A stretch of 64,000 nucleotides of DNA from Pseudisothecium myosuroides (GCA_951799445.1 OX637287.1:3410001-3474000), one strand, 5' to 3'. Counted from the first letter of the stretch, positions 1 to 11,854 are shown. A program made the numbers and translations. Notes: generated by a model from the letters alone, not told the origin.

Positions 1-528
1 CTATTTTTGCAATTTAAAAAAATAAAAAAATTCTCATGGTTTAGTTTACTTGCTAGAACAATCTCACCATTGGGATTAATGTATTTTAATTCCATCTAAA
101 ATATATTAATGTTTTAGATTTTCCTTCTATCTCGTACCTACTTCTACTTAATAAAATTTTTAGGAACGAAAATTAAGTTTTTTTGAATATTTTTTTTCCC
201 CTAGACTCTCAACTCAATTCTCCACTATAAAGATTTGAAGCACAAAACTCTGTAGTGCAAAAATTTTAAGTGAAAAATGTTTAAAGTCAAAAAATCTAGT
301 CCCGCAAAGTGCTGAAATACTTGTTTTTTCCACTTTAAACGCAAATATCTTGCAATCTGAGCGGTCAAAAATTCTGAAATTTTTTCCACACATTCTCATA
401 CTAGTTAGGTGTAAGATCCTACAGTTAGATGTGAAAAAAAAACATTTTTCATTTTTTTTTACTCCTTGCTATAGAAATGGCAGTTTTGATGGTTTTTTGG
501 CAGAAAAAAGGCCTTGGGCCTTTAGGGA
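1..528 (-). mobile_element. Non-autonomous piggyBac-type element (family A), cut by window start
   Basis: This is the reverse complement of the left half of the complete element at 32384-33301: the two match almost throughout, from the terminus inwards for about 500 bases. The terminus reads GGGCCTTTAGGG and is followed by TTAA at 529-532, the expected piggyBac target. The other end lies before base 1. There is no coding capacity; the small open frames here are chance. Sequence shared with the 5.5-kb piggyBac at 19963-25489 includes the subterminal block around the words AAATGGCAGTTTT and GATCCTACAGTTA. Confidence 0.85.
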
Positions 529-532
529 TTAA

Positions 533-923
533 TTACACTTTTCAGAGACACTTTGGACTATTTCTACCTCATAGGTACAAATTGGGGATAGGGGATATAT
601 GATATCGGGTATAAGATATTATCATTAATCCTATATCTACTATAATGTAGCACTAGTTTAGCCCTGTGCCATTTGCCTCATTTTCATCGTGATTTAATCA
701 TGCTCCCTCTTCAAAGATTTATAATTTATGATAATTTAAGATAAAAGAATAACTCAAAAATCCATAACTTTCACTCCATATGTTTAAATGCCAGGAAACA
801 AACGGGTCATGCACCTTCTTTGCAAAGAGCTTTCTAACAGTCCCATGCAACGCTTTTATTTTGGGCGAAATTTTGCCAGTTCTGACAGAAACCAACAAAT
901 GCAATGATGTCCCCCCAAGTTTA
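533..923. other. Intergenic, no gene seen
   Basis: AT-rich DNA with no codon structure I trust. Positions 760-923 have more balanced composition and run directly into the hairpin at 924-1063, so they may belong to the same small element. Confidence 0.5.
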
Positions 924-1063
924 ATGCAATGGCATGCTGCCAAGGACGCAGTTTGTACAATAAAAAAAGCATTGGTCCCATGAATGCCACTAGGTGATGT
1001 ATTCATGGGACCAACACTTTTTTTTAATTATACAAATTGCGTTCCTGGCAGCAGGCCATTGCA
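924..1063. repeat. Long near-perfect hairpin
   Basis: Arms 924-985 and 1001-1063 are inverted copies, separated by about 15 bases. The innermost stem (ATTGGTCCCATGAAT with its complement) is perfect, and the outer stem has scattered mismatches. It could be the core of a small foldback transposon or a hairpin RNA precursor. Nothing in the sequence alone decides between them. Confidence 0.75.
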
Positions 1064-3494
1064 AACAAATAAACAACACAAAACAAACAACCTCATTTAA
1101 TGTATAAATAGATGTTTAGAAAGTATAAAGATGTGGGGGTAATGAAAAAGTACTTAATCCACTCACTTATTAAGTGAATACAGAGTCATCTCTCACTATG
1201 ATGTCCCCTCAAAAACAACACCCCCTATATATTTGTTGATTTGGCCAAAGATAAAAAGATAGAAGTGCTCTCTATATTATTAGTTCTTGAATATTAATTA
1301 GAATCATAATATTCCATTTGTTTGATAACTAATTAGAATCATAAAAAAGATTATAGATTAATCATTTAATTAGGATTATATCATTATATTAGAAATATGT
1401 ATTGTTTACATGATAATTTAATTATATTTATTTAATTCTAGTTTAATGTATTGTTTACATGATAATTTAATTCTAGTCTATTTTCATTTGTCTTATTACA
1501 AATTTTATAAATTAATTATGATTTTTTTTAAATAAAAAATCATTTTGACCTTTCATTGTATACTAGACTTTAATCACTTAAAAAGTTATAGACTAAAACA
1601 AACAAAAAGCTCTCATGCTACATTTATTTTATGAATCAATAAAATAATATTCCTCTAGGAATTAAGGATCCATTATACTAACATACTTTCATACTTTGGA
1701 GAATTTGACCCTACAATATATCATTTCATGACAAACTTATAATAGTCTCCTTTTATTTTCTTTATTATAATTGTTTTTGTTTTGTTATTATTATTATTTT
1801 TATTATTAAAATAAATACAATTCTTCTAATGCAAATTTCTTATCATTTTTTGTCTACTTTTAGAATATAGGCTATCTTTTTAATTTTTAAATTATATTAC
1901 ATAAACAAAAGTACAAAGACTCTATTATATATAATGATTCTGATTGGTAGAAAATACTTACCAAGATTAAGACACTAAAACAAACATGAACTATTTGAAG
2001 TTTCTTCTATTAGTTTATTGTAATCTACTTTTTATTTTAGATAAGATGAGTTAAAATGAGCCTTAATAATAATAGATATTCATTGTTAGAATTTTCAACA
2101 TAACAATGTTGAAAGGAGGTCAAAGTCCTAAAAAACTATCATGGACATTTTGACTTTTGACTAGTAATTTTTGCATATAATATTCAATGCCATTTGTGGG
2201 CTTTTAAATAATTATTTATACATATTAGAAAATCAAAATCTATTAATACACAATCATCATTGTCCATAAAACTAAATAATCAAATAAATGCATCTTATTT
2301 TGCACCACTAATGCATTATCACATTTTTTAATCTCAAATCTCAAAGGAGTCTTTTGTAGATCCCAAATATGATCATAAAAGATCCAACCCTTAGCATCAC
2401 TTAAATCCTAAAAGGAATTGAATACATTTCCCCTCTTGGTGTGTAGTGTGTATTTTAGGATTCAAAACTGTATTTGAAGGTACAAAAAAGTTTCAATTGC
2501 CATAGATATAAATATAAATATTCCATTAATTTATCTTAAAATTCTAAAATTATTGTATTAGTTTCCTAAAACTACTGCAATATAAATTTTTGATAAATAT
2601 TCTATCTCGAGTATTCTATTCAATGTTCAAAGAGTGCATTTATCTTTCTCCACAAAAATTGTCATTCTTAGTTTAAAATGTGGCCCTCTTAAATTAATTT
2701 CACTAAATGGGTCTTATAAAAAATGTAAAAAAACCCACCATTTGTTGAAATTTACATTTCAAACTAATGGCAAAAGAAATAAGGAAATTATTATTATTCA
2801 ATTCAAAACTGATGTTAGAAGGATTTTTGAATCATCTTATTCAAAATATATTAATAAATATTGGTTAGTACAATGGTAGATTTAACTATGTGGATATGAT
2901 TTATGGGTCAAGTTTAGCATGAAAGTCATTATCAAATATTATTTGATTGAATGAAAGAAAATTCTTTGTATGAATGAATAGAATTCTATCCATTTTTTAA
3001 TATTTCATGTCTGTCTACGAATGTAATTAGTTTTACCAGTCTAGCAAAGATTTTTCTTTCTTGATGAAAGTACATACTTTGGAATGAAGAAAAAATTATT
3101 AATTGATTTTTTCATGTTTCATCCATGTCCACATAGCACCTTCAACATTCTCTTCCAAATTGTTATTTTTTGGAGGAAAATAAGATTCAATCTATGCTAA
3201 AAATAGAAATTCCTTCTATGATTCTTTTTCCCATACAATTTTTAAAAATTGCAACAATAATTTGCCAAAAAAATTGGCCTCTTGCCTTTTTGAGATATTT
3301 TTAGCTGAAGTTGATAACCTACTACGTTAATAGGTACACTAAATAGTGAAATTAGGTTGCCATATCCTAAAAAAACTACTTTACAAGCCATCAAAATCAA
3401 CAAATATTTCTATAGATATTTCCATTTACACACATAGAGGTTCCTGAGTCCCAATCACAACAATACCTAATTCAAAAGTAGTGCATCCTTATAC
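1064..3494. other. Intergenic AT-rich DNA, nothing recognised
   Basis: Strongly AT-rich throughout, with short A and T runs. One open frame of 81 codons at 2634-2879 has low-complexity AT-driven composition and no recognisable motif, so I do not call it a gene. Confidence 0.6.
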
Positions 3495-4892
3495 AGTGGG
3501 GTCCCAATCAAAATGGCGTTTTTGAAATTGCAGTGAACGAAATTTTTCAGTGCTGCCAACTTTGACAGGCTCCCGAGGGCTCAAAAATTGATCTTTGACT
3601 ATGAAATTTTTACCATAGCATCATCTTTAAGTTAATTATATGTGTACAAAATTTCAAGGCCAAATGATTTACACAAAAAAGATACTCAAAATCTCCCAAC
3701 ATGTGTAGCCGTGAAAATGTTTTCACTACTGCCAACTTTGACACCCTCCCAAGGACTGAATTTTTTTTTCTTTTTCTATGAATTTTTTTGCATAGGACCA
3801 TCTATATTTTGATTACATGTGTGAAAAATTTCAAGTCCAAAAGACCCCACAAAAATAGATATTTAAAATCTCCCAACATGTGTAGTTGTGAGAAACAACT
3901 TCACAACTACCAACTTTGACACTATCCCAAGGGTTGAAAAATTGTTTATTTACCACAAAATGTTTATGATGAAATAATCTCTATATTAATAAGATGTGTG
4001 CCAAATTTCGAATTCAAAAGAATCAAAAAAAATATATATATGCTAATTCTACCAACATGTGTAGTTGTGAGAACGATTTTTTCAACCCTTGGGATAGTGT
4101 CATTTTTTGGGTAAAATTTCACACGGATGTAGAAAGTCATTCTCACAACTACTCTTGTTGGTAGAATTAGAATATCTTTTTTTCGGTAAATCTTTTGGCC
4201 TTGAAATTTGGCATACATTTTATCAATATAGAGATGATCTCATGCCAAAAATTTCATGGTCAAAAATGTTTTTTTTCAGCCTTTGGGATAGTGTCAAAGT
4301 TGGTAGTAGTGAATTTTTTTTCATAGCTATACACATTGGTAGAACTAACATATATTTTTTTGTGTGATTCTTTTGAATTTGAAATTTGGCACACATGTTA
4401 TTAACATAGAGATTACTTCATCATAAACATTTCATGGTAAATAAACAAATTTTCAACCCTTGGGATAGTGTCAAAGTTGGTAGTCGTGAAATTGTTTCTC
4501 ATAACTACACATGTTGGGAGATTTTAAATATCTATTTTTGTGGGGTCTTTTGGAATTGAAATTTTTCACACATGTAATCAAAATATAGATGGTCCTATGC
4601 AAAAAAATTCATAGAAAAAGAAAAAAATTAAGTCCTTGGGAGGGTGTCAAAGTTGGCAATAGTGAAAAACTTTCACAGCTATACATGTTGGGAGATTTCA
4701 AATATCTTTTTTTTGTGTAAATCATTTGACCTTGAAGTTTTGTACACATATAATTAACTTAAAGATGATGCTATGGTAAAAATTTCATAGTCAAAGATCA
4801 ATTTTTGAGCCCTCGGGAGGCTGTCAAAGTTGGTAGCACTGAAATTTCCTTCACTACAATTTCAAAAACGCCATTTTGATTGGGACCCCACT
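3495..4892. mobile_element. Foldback element built from inverted arrays of ~177-bp repeats
   Basis: The two halves are inverted copies of each other about a centre near 4194. The ends read AGTGGGGTCCCAATCAAAAT and its complement, and both flanks carry ATAC (3491-3494 and 4893-4896), a likely 4-bp target duplication (TATAC if the terminal A/T pair is not counted as element). Each arm is itself a tandem series: the motif CCAACATGTGTAG recurs near 3695, 3873 and 4050 in the left arm, and its complement near 4150, 4330, 4505 and 4680 in the right arm, giving a period close to 177 bp. Each unit also contains a CCAACTTTGACA word. No transposase is encoded. The structure would give a long double-stranded RNA if transcribed. 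Confidence 0.85.
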
Positions 4893-4950
4893 ATACAACA
4901 ACAATAAGCATACATATTGTGTCATATGTCAAGAAATTTATAACATTGTA

Positions 4951-6288
4951 CAGTACCCACCAACAAGTTTACATTCAGATTTTCGAACTCTAACTGTCAC
5001 TGAAAATGAAGTGCAACTTTGGGTGATCATATCTCCCACTTCAGACCTCCAAACTTCATGAAACTGCCACCTAATTGTTGAAAAACAAGTTAACTATATT
5101 CTAGGTGTCATTTGGATGCTACTTCAAGTCAGATGTCTAAAGAAAATCGAATTGCATTGATGGCACTTCAAATTGTGATTGTAGCTTCTACACTATGAAG
5201 GCAACATCAATGCTTCTTGTGCCAACACCAATCAGATTTTTGTCAATTTGAGCTTCATATATAGAGCTCCAATAACCTCTCAATGCAAAACATGCTTGGG
5301 CCAAGCAATGTGATAGCTTGTGGATACATTGTGTGTGTGTTTTGATGAGTAGGTGTACTTCTAAAGACAAAAATAGATTGTGTGAGATTATAGGTGTTCT
5401 TGATTGTAATTAGTGACTTAAGTGGTGGTGTAGGGTGTGCTTTAAAACTATAAACACTAATACTAGACGATATCTGACTAAAAGAATGTAATATGGACAG
5501 ATTAGTCTTGATTTGAAACCAAAAAAAGATCAAGACAAGTGAAGGTATGGCGAAAGTCACATGAATGTTTTTCTTTGGATTGTTTAGCACCATTTAAAAA
5601 TCTATTCATTCAACAATGATGATATGGGTTGTACTCATGAATTTCAATAAGTGTTCACTTATTATAATGCCCTGTGATAGATGAAGAGGTAGGACTTTCT
5701 TGATGTAGACTATGAAAGTCGATTGAATGGCTTTTATTTTCTCCACAATTATCCTAACACTTAATACTCATGGAAAATGGCGCTCTAGTGCACCATAGTA
5801 AGGAATCAAGTGATTGAAGGCAAGCACAAAGCATAAGAAAGCTTTCATGACCTACAAACTCTCTTGACTTAAACCCCATCGAAAACCTATAGAAGATTGT
5901 GAAAGACATCATTCAAACTTAGGTGCTACTGCAAAATAAAGAAGATTTAGTCAACATCATTCAAAGGGCATGGGAAGAGGTATCTCTAGAGATGATTGAA
6001 GTTCTTGTTGCTAGTATGCCTTACTGTATGAAGGCCATAATCAAAGCTAGTGGTGATAGCACTAGATGGTAGATAGTTTGTCAAAAAATGGTATTTTTAT
6101 ATATAATTTTACAATTTTTTTGTAAATGCTTAAGATATAAGTAAATTAGACTTCATTATCTTTCCAATGCACTTTGCGGTTTGTGATTTGGATCATTTTT
6201 GAGCATGTAGTGGCAATTCAAAATTGGAGGTATTTGCTGTGTTTCTGTAAATTGACTGCTGTGAACGTAAACTTGTTGGTGGGTACTG
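4951..6288 (+). mobile_element. Tc1-like DNA transposon relic (DD34E type)
   Basis: The element is bounded by TA dinucleotides (4949-4950 and 6289-6290) and by inverted repeats that begin CAGTACCCACCAACAAGTTT at both ends, with about 28 bases matching. Its 1,338-bp length is typical of Tc1/mariner elements. CAGT ends and a TA target duplication are hallmarks of the Tc1 group. A decayed transposase lies in the right half on the plus strand (separate entry). Several in-frame stops show it is dead. Confidence 0.85.
5773..6072 (+). pseudogene. Tc1-like transposase, C-terminal half, inactivated
   Basis: Read in the frame starting at 5773, the translation contains ENGALVHHSK (normally EDGAPVH-like in this family), then SLDLNPIENL followed by a TAG where a Trp is usual, and later MPYCMKAIIKASGD. 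These match the DDE_3 superfamily block SPDLNPIENLW and the usual C-terminus. Between the second catalytic position (Asn at 5776-5778 in place of Asp) and the Glu of NPIE (5881-5883) there are exactly 34 residues, which is the DD34E Tc1 spacing. In-frame stops occur at 5815, 5848, 5890 and 5926. The N-terminal helix-turn-helix region and first Asp could not be recognised. The family catalyses cut-and-paste transposition at TA sites; this copy cannot. Confidence 0.8.
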
Positions 6289-6290
6289 TA

Positions 6291-7345
6291 GAACTAGACA
6301 ATGGTCTAGGGTGAATGCAAGAAACACATGTACTATTTTGCGTCACACCTTGTGTTTTGATTTGTTTTTTGGCCATAACTTTTGTATTCTGGCTCCAAAT
6401 GACTCAAGATTTATAGGTAAGGTACTCATGACTATTATACACCTTAAATAAGTTTGTTTTTATTAATTTTCAAAAATAATTTATTGTCCAAAAATAGCCC
6501 CCAATTATATGTCACACTTGCCACTTTAGAGTTTTTTAGTACTATTTAGTACCCTAAAAATCGAATATCGAGCTGAAATTTGGAGGGCATGGTCTTCTAG
6601 TAGACTTGTAACTAATGCAAGCTAGCTAAAAATAATTAATTGTATGTGGTGTGGAAGTCCACAAAGTGCGCTTCTTTTTGCTTACATTTTGAAACATATA
6701 AAATATTATTTTGAAGTTTTTTTGGGTGAATGACCATCCCCATAGAATTGTTACAGATGACCAATTTTCATTTTATGTGTTTAATTTGGTTTCCTATTTT
6801 AAACTAATTTATACATCAAGGTAGCCATTTTCTTTAGATTTGGCACTTTTTTAGTTCTCTAGTTTAAAAAAAAATTCTATGCATTTCCTTTGGTGGTTAC
6901 CTTCATCTTAAAAGTGTATACGTTAGCCATATTTTTTTTGTTTTTTAAGAGTTATTTTTCTAATTTTATAGTACTTCAGAAGAAAAATCATGAACACTGT
7001 AAAAACGCAACAAAATCGGCAGGTGTTTCTTGCATTCATCCTCTATCCTATGCTATAAAGGCCTCTCTAAATGCGCGGGAGGGATTTTCCAACGGTGCTA
7101 GTATGTGAGCCCAAGAATGCGAGCTTGTAAGCATCGAACCTACAATATAGGTACCTATAATACAGATACCACACACCCATAATATGGATATTGTAACATA
7201 TACATCCTATAATTATAGACAATTTCTATGACATATACACCTATTACATAGATGTGTAATATTCTAGGCTCATAGGCTCACACTCCTATGCTCACATAAT
7301 AGCAGCCCTCGCCTCATTGGTAAACCATGTTATGTTAGTGAGGGG
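6291..7345. other. Intergenic AT-rich DNA
   Basis: No gene or repeat family recognised. Positions 7145-7260 hold loosely repeated AT-rich words (TATAATAC, ACATATACA). Confidence 0.5.
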
Positions 7346-7680
7346 CAAGCTAAGGTAGAACTACCCATTCCAGATTAGGGAACCATGGCCAACTTATAGG
7401 ATACACTACTTCATACCAGACAATTCGCTCAAGCTTGGAATGTGTTTTTTTTCCTTGAAATGTATGTGTTTCTCCTTTTCAAGGTTAGGACATATAAGGT
7501 CATGACATATGTTCCAAAATGCACATGAAGTAGTGAGTAAGATAGTAGAAAATAGTGAGTGGGAAAGTACTTTGGCTACGAGCTGAATTGGAAGACTCTG
7601 GACATTGGCTATGGGTTTGAAACACTTTTTGGCTCCCAAAATTCATAGTAATTTCAATTTCAGCAATAAAATTACAAAAA
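7346..7680 (-). repeat. Dispersed repeat, inverted copy of 51140-51470
   Basis: Reverse-complement similarity to 51140-51470 runs over the whole stretch, for example CAAGCTTGGAATGTGTT here against AACACATTCCAAGCTTTGG there. Neither copy codes. Both lie next to TTAA-flanked elements, so this repeat is either an old insertion substrate or part of a larger degraded element. Confidence 0.7.
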
Positions 7681-7759
7681 TTTCACAATACTAATATTTC
7701 TTATCTCTCTACACGAGAAAAATTTCCAGTGCCTCACACTGCTCCTCATCTGTTCTGAA

Positions 7760-9607
7760 ATTCTAAAGGACCAGCCTACTATTTTTAGCAATATAAATTT
7801 TTTGGGCAAGTACGTGTGACTGGAGATTTCCATATTTTAAGCTGAATTTTTAACGAAAGATGGGGACAAGGAATATCTTTCATGTGCAATAAATTTCATG
7901 ACATTTGGAAATAGGCTTCAAAAGTTATGGCCTAATATGTTATTTTTTTTTGTAATTGGGCAGTCTGGGCAGATAAAAAAAATAAGTTTTTTGAAAAAGA
8001 AAAAATTTGAAGTTGATTTTCTAGATTTATATATATGCGGAAAACTTTGAATCATTCCATTTTGATCAATGAGTCAAAAGTAATGAGGAATTTTTGTTTG
8101 CGAGCAGTTTTGGATTCTCTACTCTAAAATAAACTTTGAAGTTGTTTATTTAACCCCTAAAGTTCCTTGACTATGTTCTCACCAAAAATGCTCCAAAACT
8201 GCCATTTCTAATACAAGTACCAAATTTTTGAAAAACATCATTTTTGGACACATGTAACCACAGGATCTTGTAGTACTCTGGTTTGAGAATATGTGGAAAA
8301 AATTTCAGAAATTTCCATCGTGTAGATTGGAAGATATTAGGGTTTGAAGTGGCAAAAGTCCTTTTTTTGGCCCTGCGAAAAACCGGGCAGCTGCACTTCA
8401 CAAGGTCAGATTATTATGAAAAAATTTCCAAAATGGTTGTGCTTCTTTGGATTCATTCTTCAGGGCAAGTTGGCTACATGCTTGAAAATTTTCAGATTAT
8501 TTGAAATTGTACAACATATAAGAAAAAAATAGTAAGTAGAAAGAAGTAGAGAATGGTTCAAAACACTAAATTGTTAAGAAGTTAATTATGGAATTGAAAA
8601 ATGCCAATTCCAATGGTTGCAATGTTGTAATAAACAATCTACATCCTACAATTTTATTTTTTTTGAAAAATATTGAAAATTGAGTGAAATAAACGACTTC
8701 AAAGTTTATTTTAGAGTAGACAATCCATAACTGCCCGCAAACTAAAAATCTTGATAACGTTTGACTCATTGATTAGAATGGAATAATTCAAAGCTTTCTA
8801 CATATATATAAATCTAATATACCAATTTCAAATTTTTAATTTTTGAAAAAAGTGATTTTTTCTGAATTGCCCGGACTGCCCGAGTTGAAAAACAAACAAC
8901 ATATTAGGCCATAACTTTTGACTCGTATTTCCAAATGTCATGAAATTTGGTGCATATGAAAGATATTCCTTGTCCCCACCTTCTATAAAAATTTCAGGCC
9001 AAAATATGAAAATCTCCAGTCACATGTACCTGCCTAAAATTTCTATGTTGCCAAAAAAGGCATGTTGGTCCTTTAGGGGTTAACTCATTTTTCAATACTT
9101 TTTGAAAAAAATAAATTCGCAAGATGTAGATTGTTTATCACAACATTACAACCATTGGAATTGACATTTTTCAATTCTATAATTAAACTCTTAACAATTT
9201 TGTATTTTGAATATTTGTCTATTTCTTCCTACTTCCTATTTTTTCCTATATGTTGTGCAATTCCAAATGATTTGAAATTTTTTAAGCAAGTAGCCAACTT
9301 GTTTAGGAAAAATAATTCAATGAAGCACCACCATTTTGGACTTTTTTCATAAAAAAGTGAGCTTGTGAAGTGCGACTGCCTTGTTTTTCGAAGGGCGAAA
9401 AAAATGATTTTAATGAATTTTAATGTTTATATCTTGCAATCCACGCGGTGGAAATTTCTGAAATTATTACCACGTGTTCTCAAGTTGGCATACTACAAGA
9501 TCCTACAGTTACATGTGTCAAAAAAAAATTCAAAAATTTGGTACTTGTACTAAAAATGGCAATTTTTGAGCGGTTTCAGTGAAAACATAGTCATGGAACT
9601 TTAGGGG
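7760..9607 (-). mobile_element. Outer family A element, split by a nested copy
   Basis: With 8150-9085 removed, the two remaining parts (7760-8149 and 9086-9607) form one ~910-bp family A element in inverted orientation. The right end is CATGGAACTTTAGGGG followed by TTAA (9608-9611). The left end is mutated but still recognisable (TTCTAAAGGACCAGCC at 7761). The join across the insertion is continuous with the inner element's own sequence: GAAGTTGTTTATT, then TTAA, then CTCATTTTTCAATAC, against the complement of 8670-8710. This is an older copy that served as target. Confidence 0.85.
8154..9081 (+). mobile_element. Inner family A element, complete non-autonomous copy
   Basis: 928 bp, flanked by TTAA on both sides (8150-8153, 9082-9085). 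The ends read CCCCTAAAGTTCC and GGTCCTTTAGGGG. It has the same left arm (CCATTTCTA, GGATCTTGTAGTACT blocks) and right arm (GCCCGGACTGCCCGAG, GGCCATAACTTTTG blocks) as the copy at 32384-33301. It has no transposase. It is inserted into the outer copy of the same family in the opposite orientation, so the pair forms interlocked inverted repeats. Confidence 0.9.
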
Positions 9608-9611
9608 TTAA

Positions 9612-10080
9612 GTGACTAGGTATGTGTGGTTCTACCTTAACACTTGAATGCCCAATGCGTGTTTACTAAAATCTAGACCTTTGTGAACTCATTCCAATGA
9701 AACTATCACCTAACAAGAGATCCATATAAACTCACCATACCGATTGGTAGTGGAGACTGGAGACAAGTCGAGAGCTCAAGGGAAAGGGACACGTCCTTTG
9801 ACCGTACCATTGAAAAGAATATAATAGTCAAACAAAGAAATCTTTAAATTTTGGAGAGACAGGATCCAATCGTTGGGGCGCTCAAGGATTAAGTTCACTA
9901 ATTAGTGTAGCTTTTCTTGTCATATTTTCCTCAAGCTTTCTCACGTGTAGCGTCTGTTCATGCAAAGCCTCCTTCTCCTCCCCTCCGGTCCAAAAAGACC
10001 GTCCTGAATCCCTGGGCACTGATTGCCTTTGCTAATAATTAAGTAACCTCTCTTTTAGCACCACTCCGGTGAGAACATAC
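9612..10080. other. Intergenic, transition to higher GC
   Basis: No gene called. From about 9720 the base composition becomes balanced and continues into the coding-like stretch that follows. Confidence 0.4.
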
Positions 10081-10081
10081 C

Positions 10082-10420
10082 ACTCCAAAGCAGCAGGAAA
10101 TCAGCAAATTGGTAGCGTGGCAATTGAGCAACTCCAGGGAGCAATTGCTGCGGATTTTGGTTCTGTCTGCAAATGAAATGCCTGCCGGACTTTGGGAGAA
10201 GACTTACGAAGAACAAATGACGGATGCAATTGGAGACAATAAGCTTAAGTTAATCGGCAGCGAAGGCCCGCCTGACTCACTGCAAGAAATCATGTTCAAC
10301 AGGAGCATAAGCAGCTCAGTAACCGCTGCATTAACTCGGGGGGGGGGGGGGGCAGGCACAAGAGTCAAGATTGAACCCTGCCTTGGAACACCCAAATCTC
10401 AATTTGAATTTGATCATATA
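10082..10420 (+). pseudogene. Coding-like fragment of unknown origin with a G15 run
   Basis: One frame stays open for over 100 codons with balanced codon composition unlike the AT-rich surroundings. It includes the stretches VAWQLSNSREQLLRILVL and GLWEKTYEEQMTDAIGDNKL and looks helical and soluble. There is no ATG at its head, so it would have to be an internal exon or a captured fragment. A run of 15 G (10338-10352) breaks the reading, and downstream codons are not convincing. A possible donor-like GTGAGAAC lies upstream at about 10069. I do not recognise the protein. Confidence 0.3.
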
Positions 10421-10443
10421 TAACTTACATTGATGCTTGTGTG

Positions 10444-10927
10444 CTACAACAGAACCTCTCTTAGTGCATACTCTCTTAGAGCTGCTTTACATTACATACT
10501 AGTAGGAAGTCGGAATGGCAATTGCTCTTCTAGCCTCTTGAGACTCAAAAATAGGCCTCTAGGAGAAGTGCCGTCTTGCAAGCATCTTTCAGTCAAAAAT
10601 CACCGGAAGAATTTTGTTGCCGGTGGCAAGATACATCATTGACTTTATCATCCATGTACTTTCTTCCTGCATCTCTACAATGAAATCCTACTACCATAAG
10701 CAACCAATTGCAATAAAGAGATGTTCTTGCCGCCCATCTTCCTACCGCTCATGTGAAGTGGCCCTTAGTCCATAACTGTCAATTACACAGTTTATAGGTG
10801 GGTCCAATTTGAAGCATTTTTTATGAAAAGTAGTGTAGTTAGAGCCGACATTAGTTAGATGGCCACTATTATACCTCTCTTAATGCATAAGTCTTGGCAC
10901 TATGCACCAAGAGAGGATCTATTGTAG
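10444..10927. mobile_element. Small inverted-repeat element (MITE-like)
   Basis: 27-bp terminal inverted repeats with three mismatches: CTACAACAGAACCTCTCTTA at 10444 and the complement of 10901-10927. A third copy of the word CCTCTCTTAATGCATA lies just inside the right end at 10874. The target duplication is not clear, so the superfamily is unassigned. Confidence 0.6.
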
Positions 10928-11127
10928 TAGAAAAGAGGTCTGATAGCATTATTTATCAATGAAGTAAAGATCCCTTTTGCATCCTTGAAGAGAGAGAACA
11001 CTTAAGGGGGAACAAAATGGTCTTATATAGCTCCTCAACCAAATTAAGTCCTTAATTTAACTAATAAGTCCCTATTCATTGCACTCATTGTCCTATCCAA
11101 CAAATATTTCAAATGCAAGAGCATTAA

Positions 11128-11850
11128 TCCCTGTAAGAATGCTACAACCAAAGTGGTCCAATGGATGACTTCACTTGGCATCGTAGGATGGAAAAAATGT
11201 TTTTTCATCTATTTTATTTATTTGGAGGGTACTTGAGTACATTTATAATGAATAGTATTGCAAAATCCCTTATTATGGTCTTATTGACCTTTCTAAAGAA
11301 GAAGATGCTCAATCCACGGATCACCTTGGTATTTTGGCTATTTCTTGCTATTTTCTCTTGATGTGAATTTCAGCCATAAAAATGATGTTTTTTGAATTTC
11401 AGTCCAACCAATGAAATGGAAGCTTACTGAGTGTAGTTTCCACTCCAATTAATTTTTTTGAAAAATTCATAAACATCAATATTTTATAGCAGTATGAATT
11501 TTGGGCCTATAACCTTGGTTTGTTGATTTTCTAATTTTAGAATGACACAATAACTTTGGTTTATACCATGATGTTCTACACTATAATATACATATGTGGT
11601 GAAAATTTCATATTTTCATGTATATTTTATATTTGATATGATTTTTCTTCAATTTTTTTCTTAAAAAATTCACAGTAATTTCAAATTTTTTCCAAAAAAT
11701 TTGAAAAAATCGTAACTTGTAGTAGACATATGACTTCATCTCTGAAAAATAAATTTAAATTTTTTCATCCATATCTAGTCGCAAAATTGCAGCAAACAAA
11801 GTAATGAGTTGAGGCTTGAAATCAATGATCAAGGGCTTGTTCTTTCACGG
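11128..11850 (+). mobile_element. Family B TTAA element, diverged copy
   Basis: It starts after TTAA (11124-11127) with TCCCTGTAAGAATGC and is similar along its length to the left part and the extreme right part of the element at 51468-52920, including GGATGACTTCACTTGGCAT and the subterminal GTTGAGGCTTGAAATCA. The right end is degenerate before TTAA at 11851-11854. It lacks the central module that the 51.5-kb copy carries. Confidence 0.65.
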
Positions 11851-11854
11851 TTAA

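Noticed and set aside
5255..5593. 112-codon minus-strand frame inside the Tc1 relic
   Set aside because: The transposase remnant reads on the plus strand; this antisense frame has no motif.
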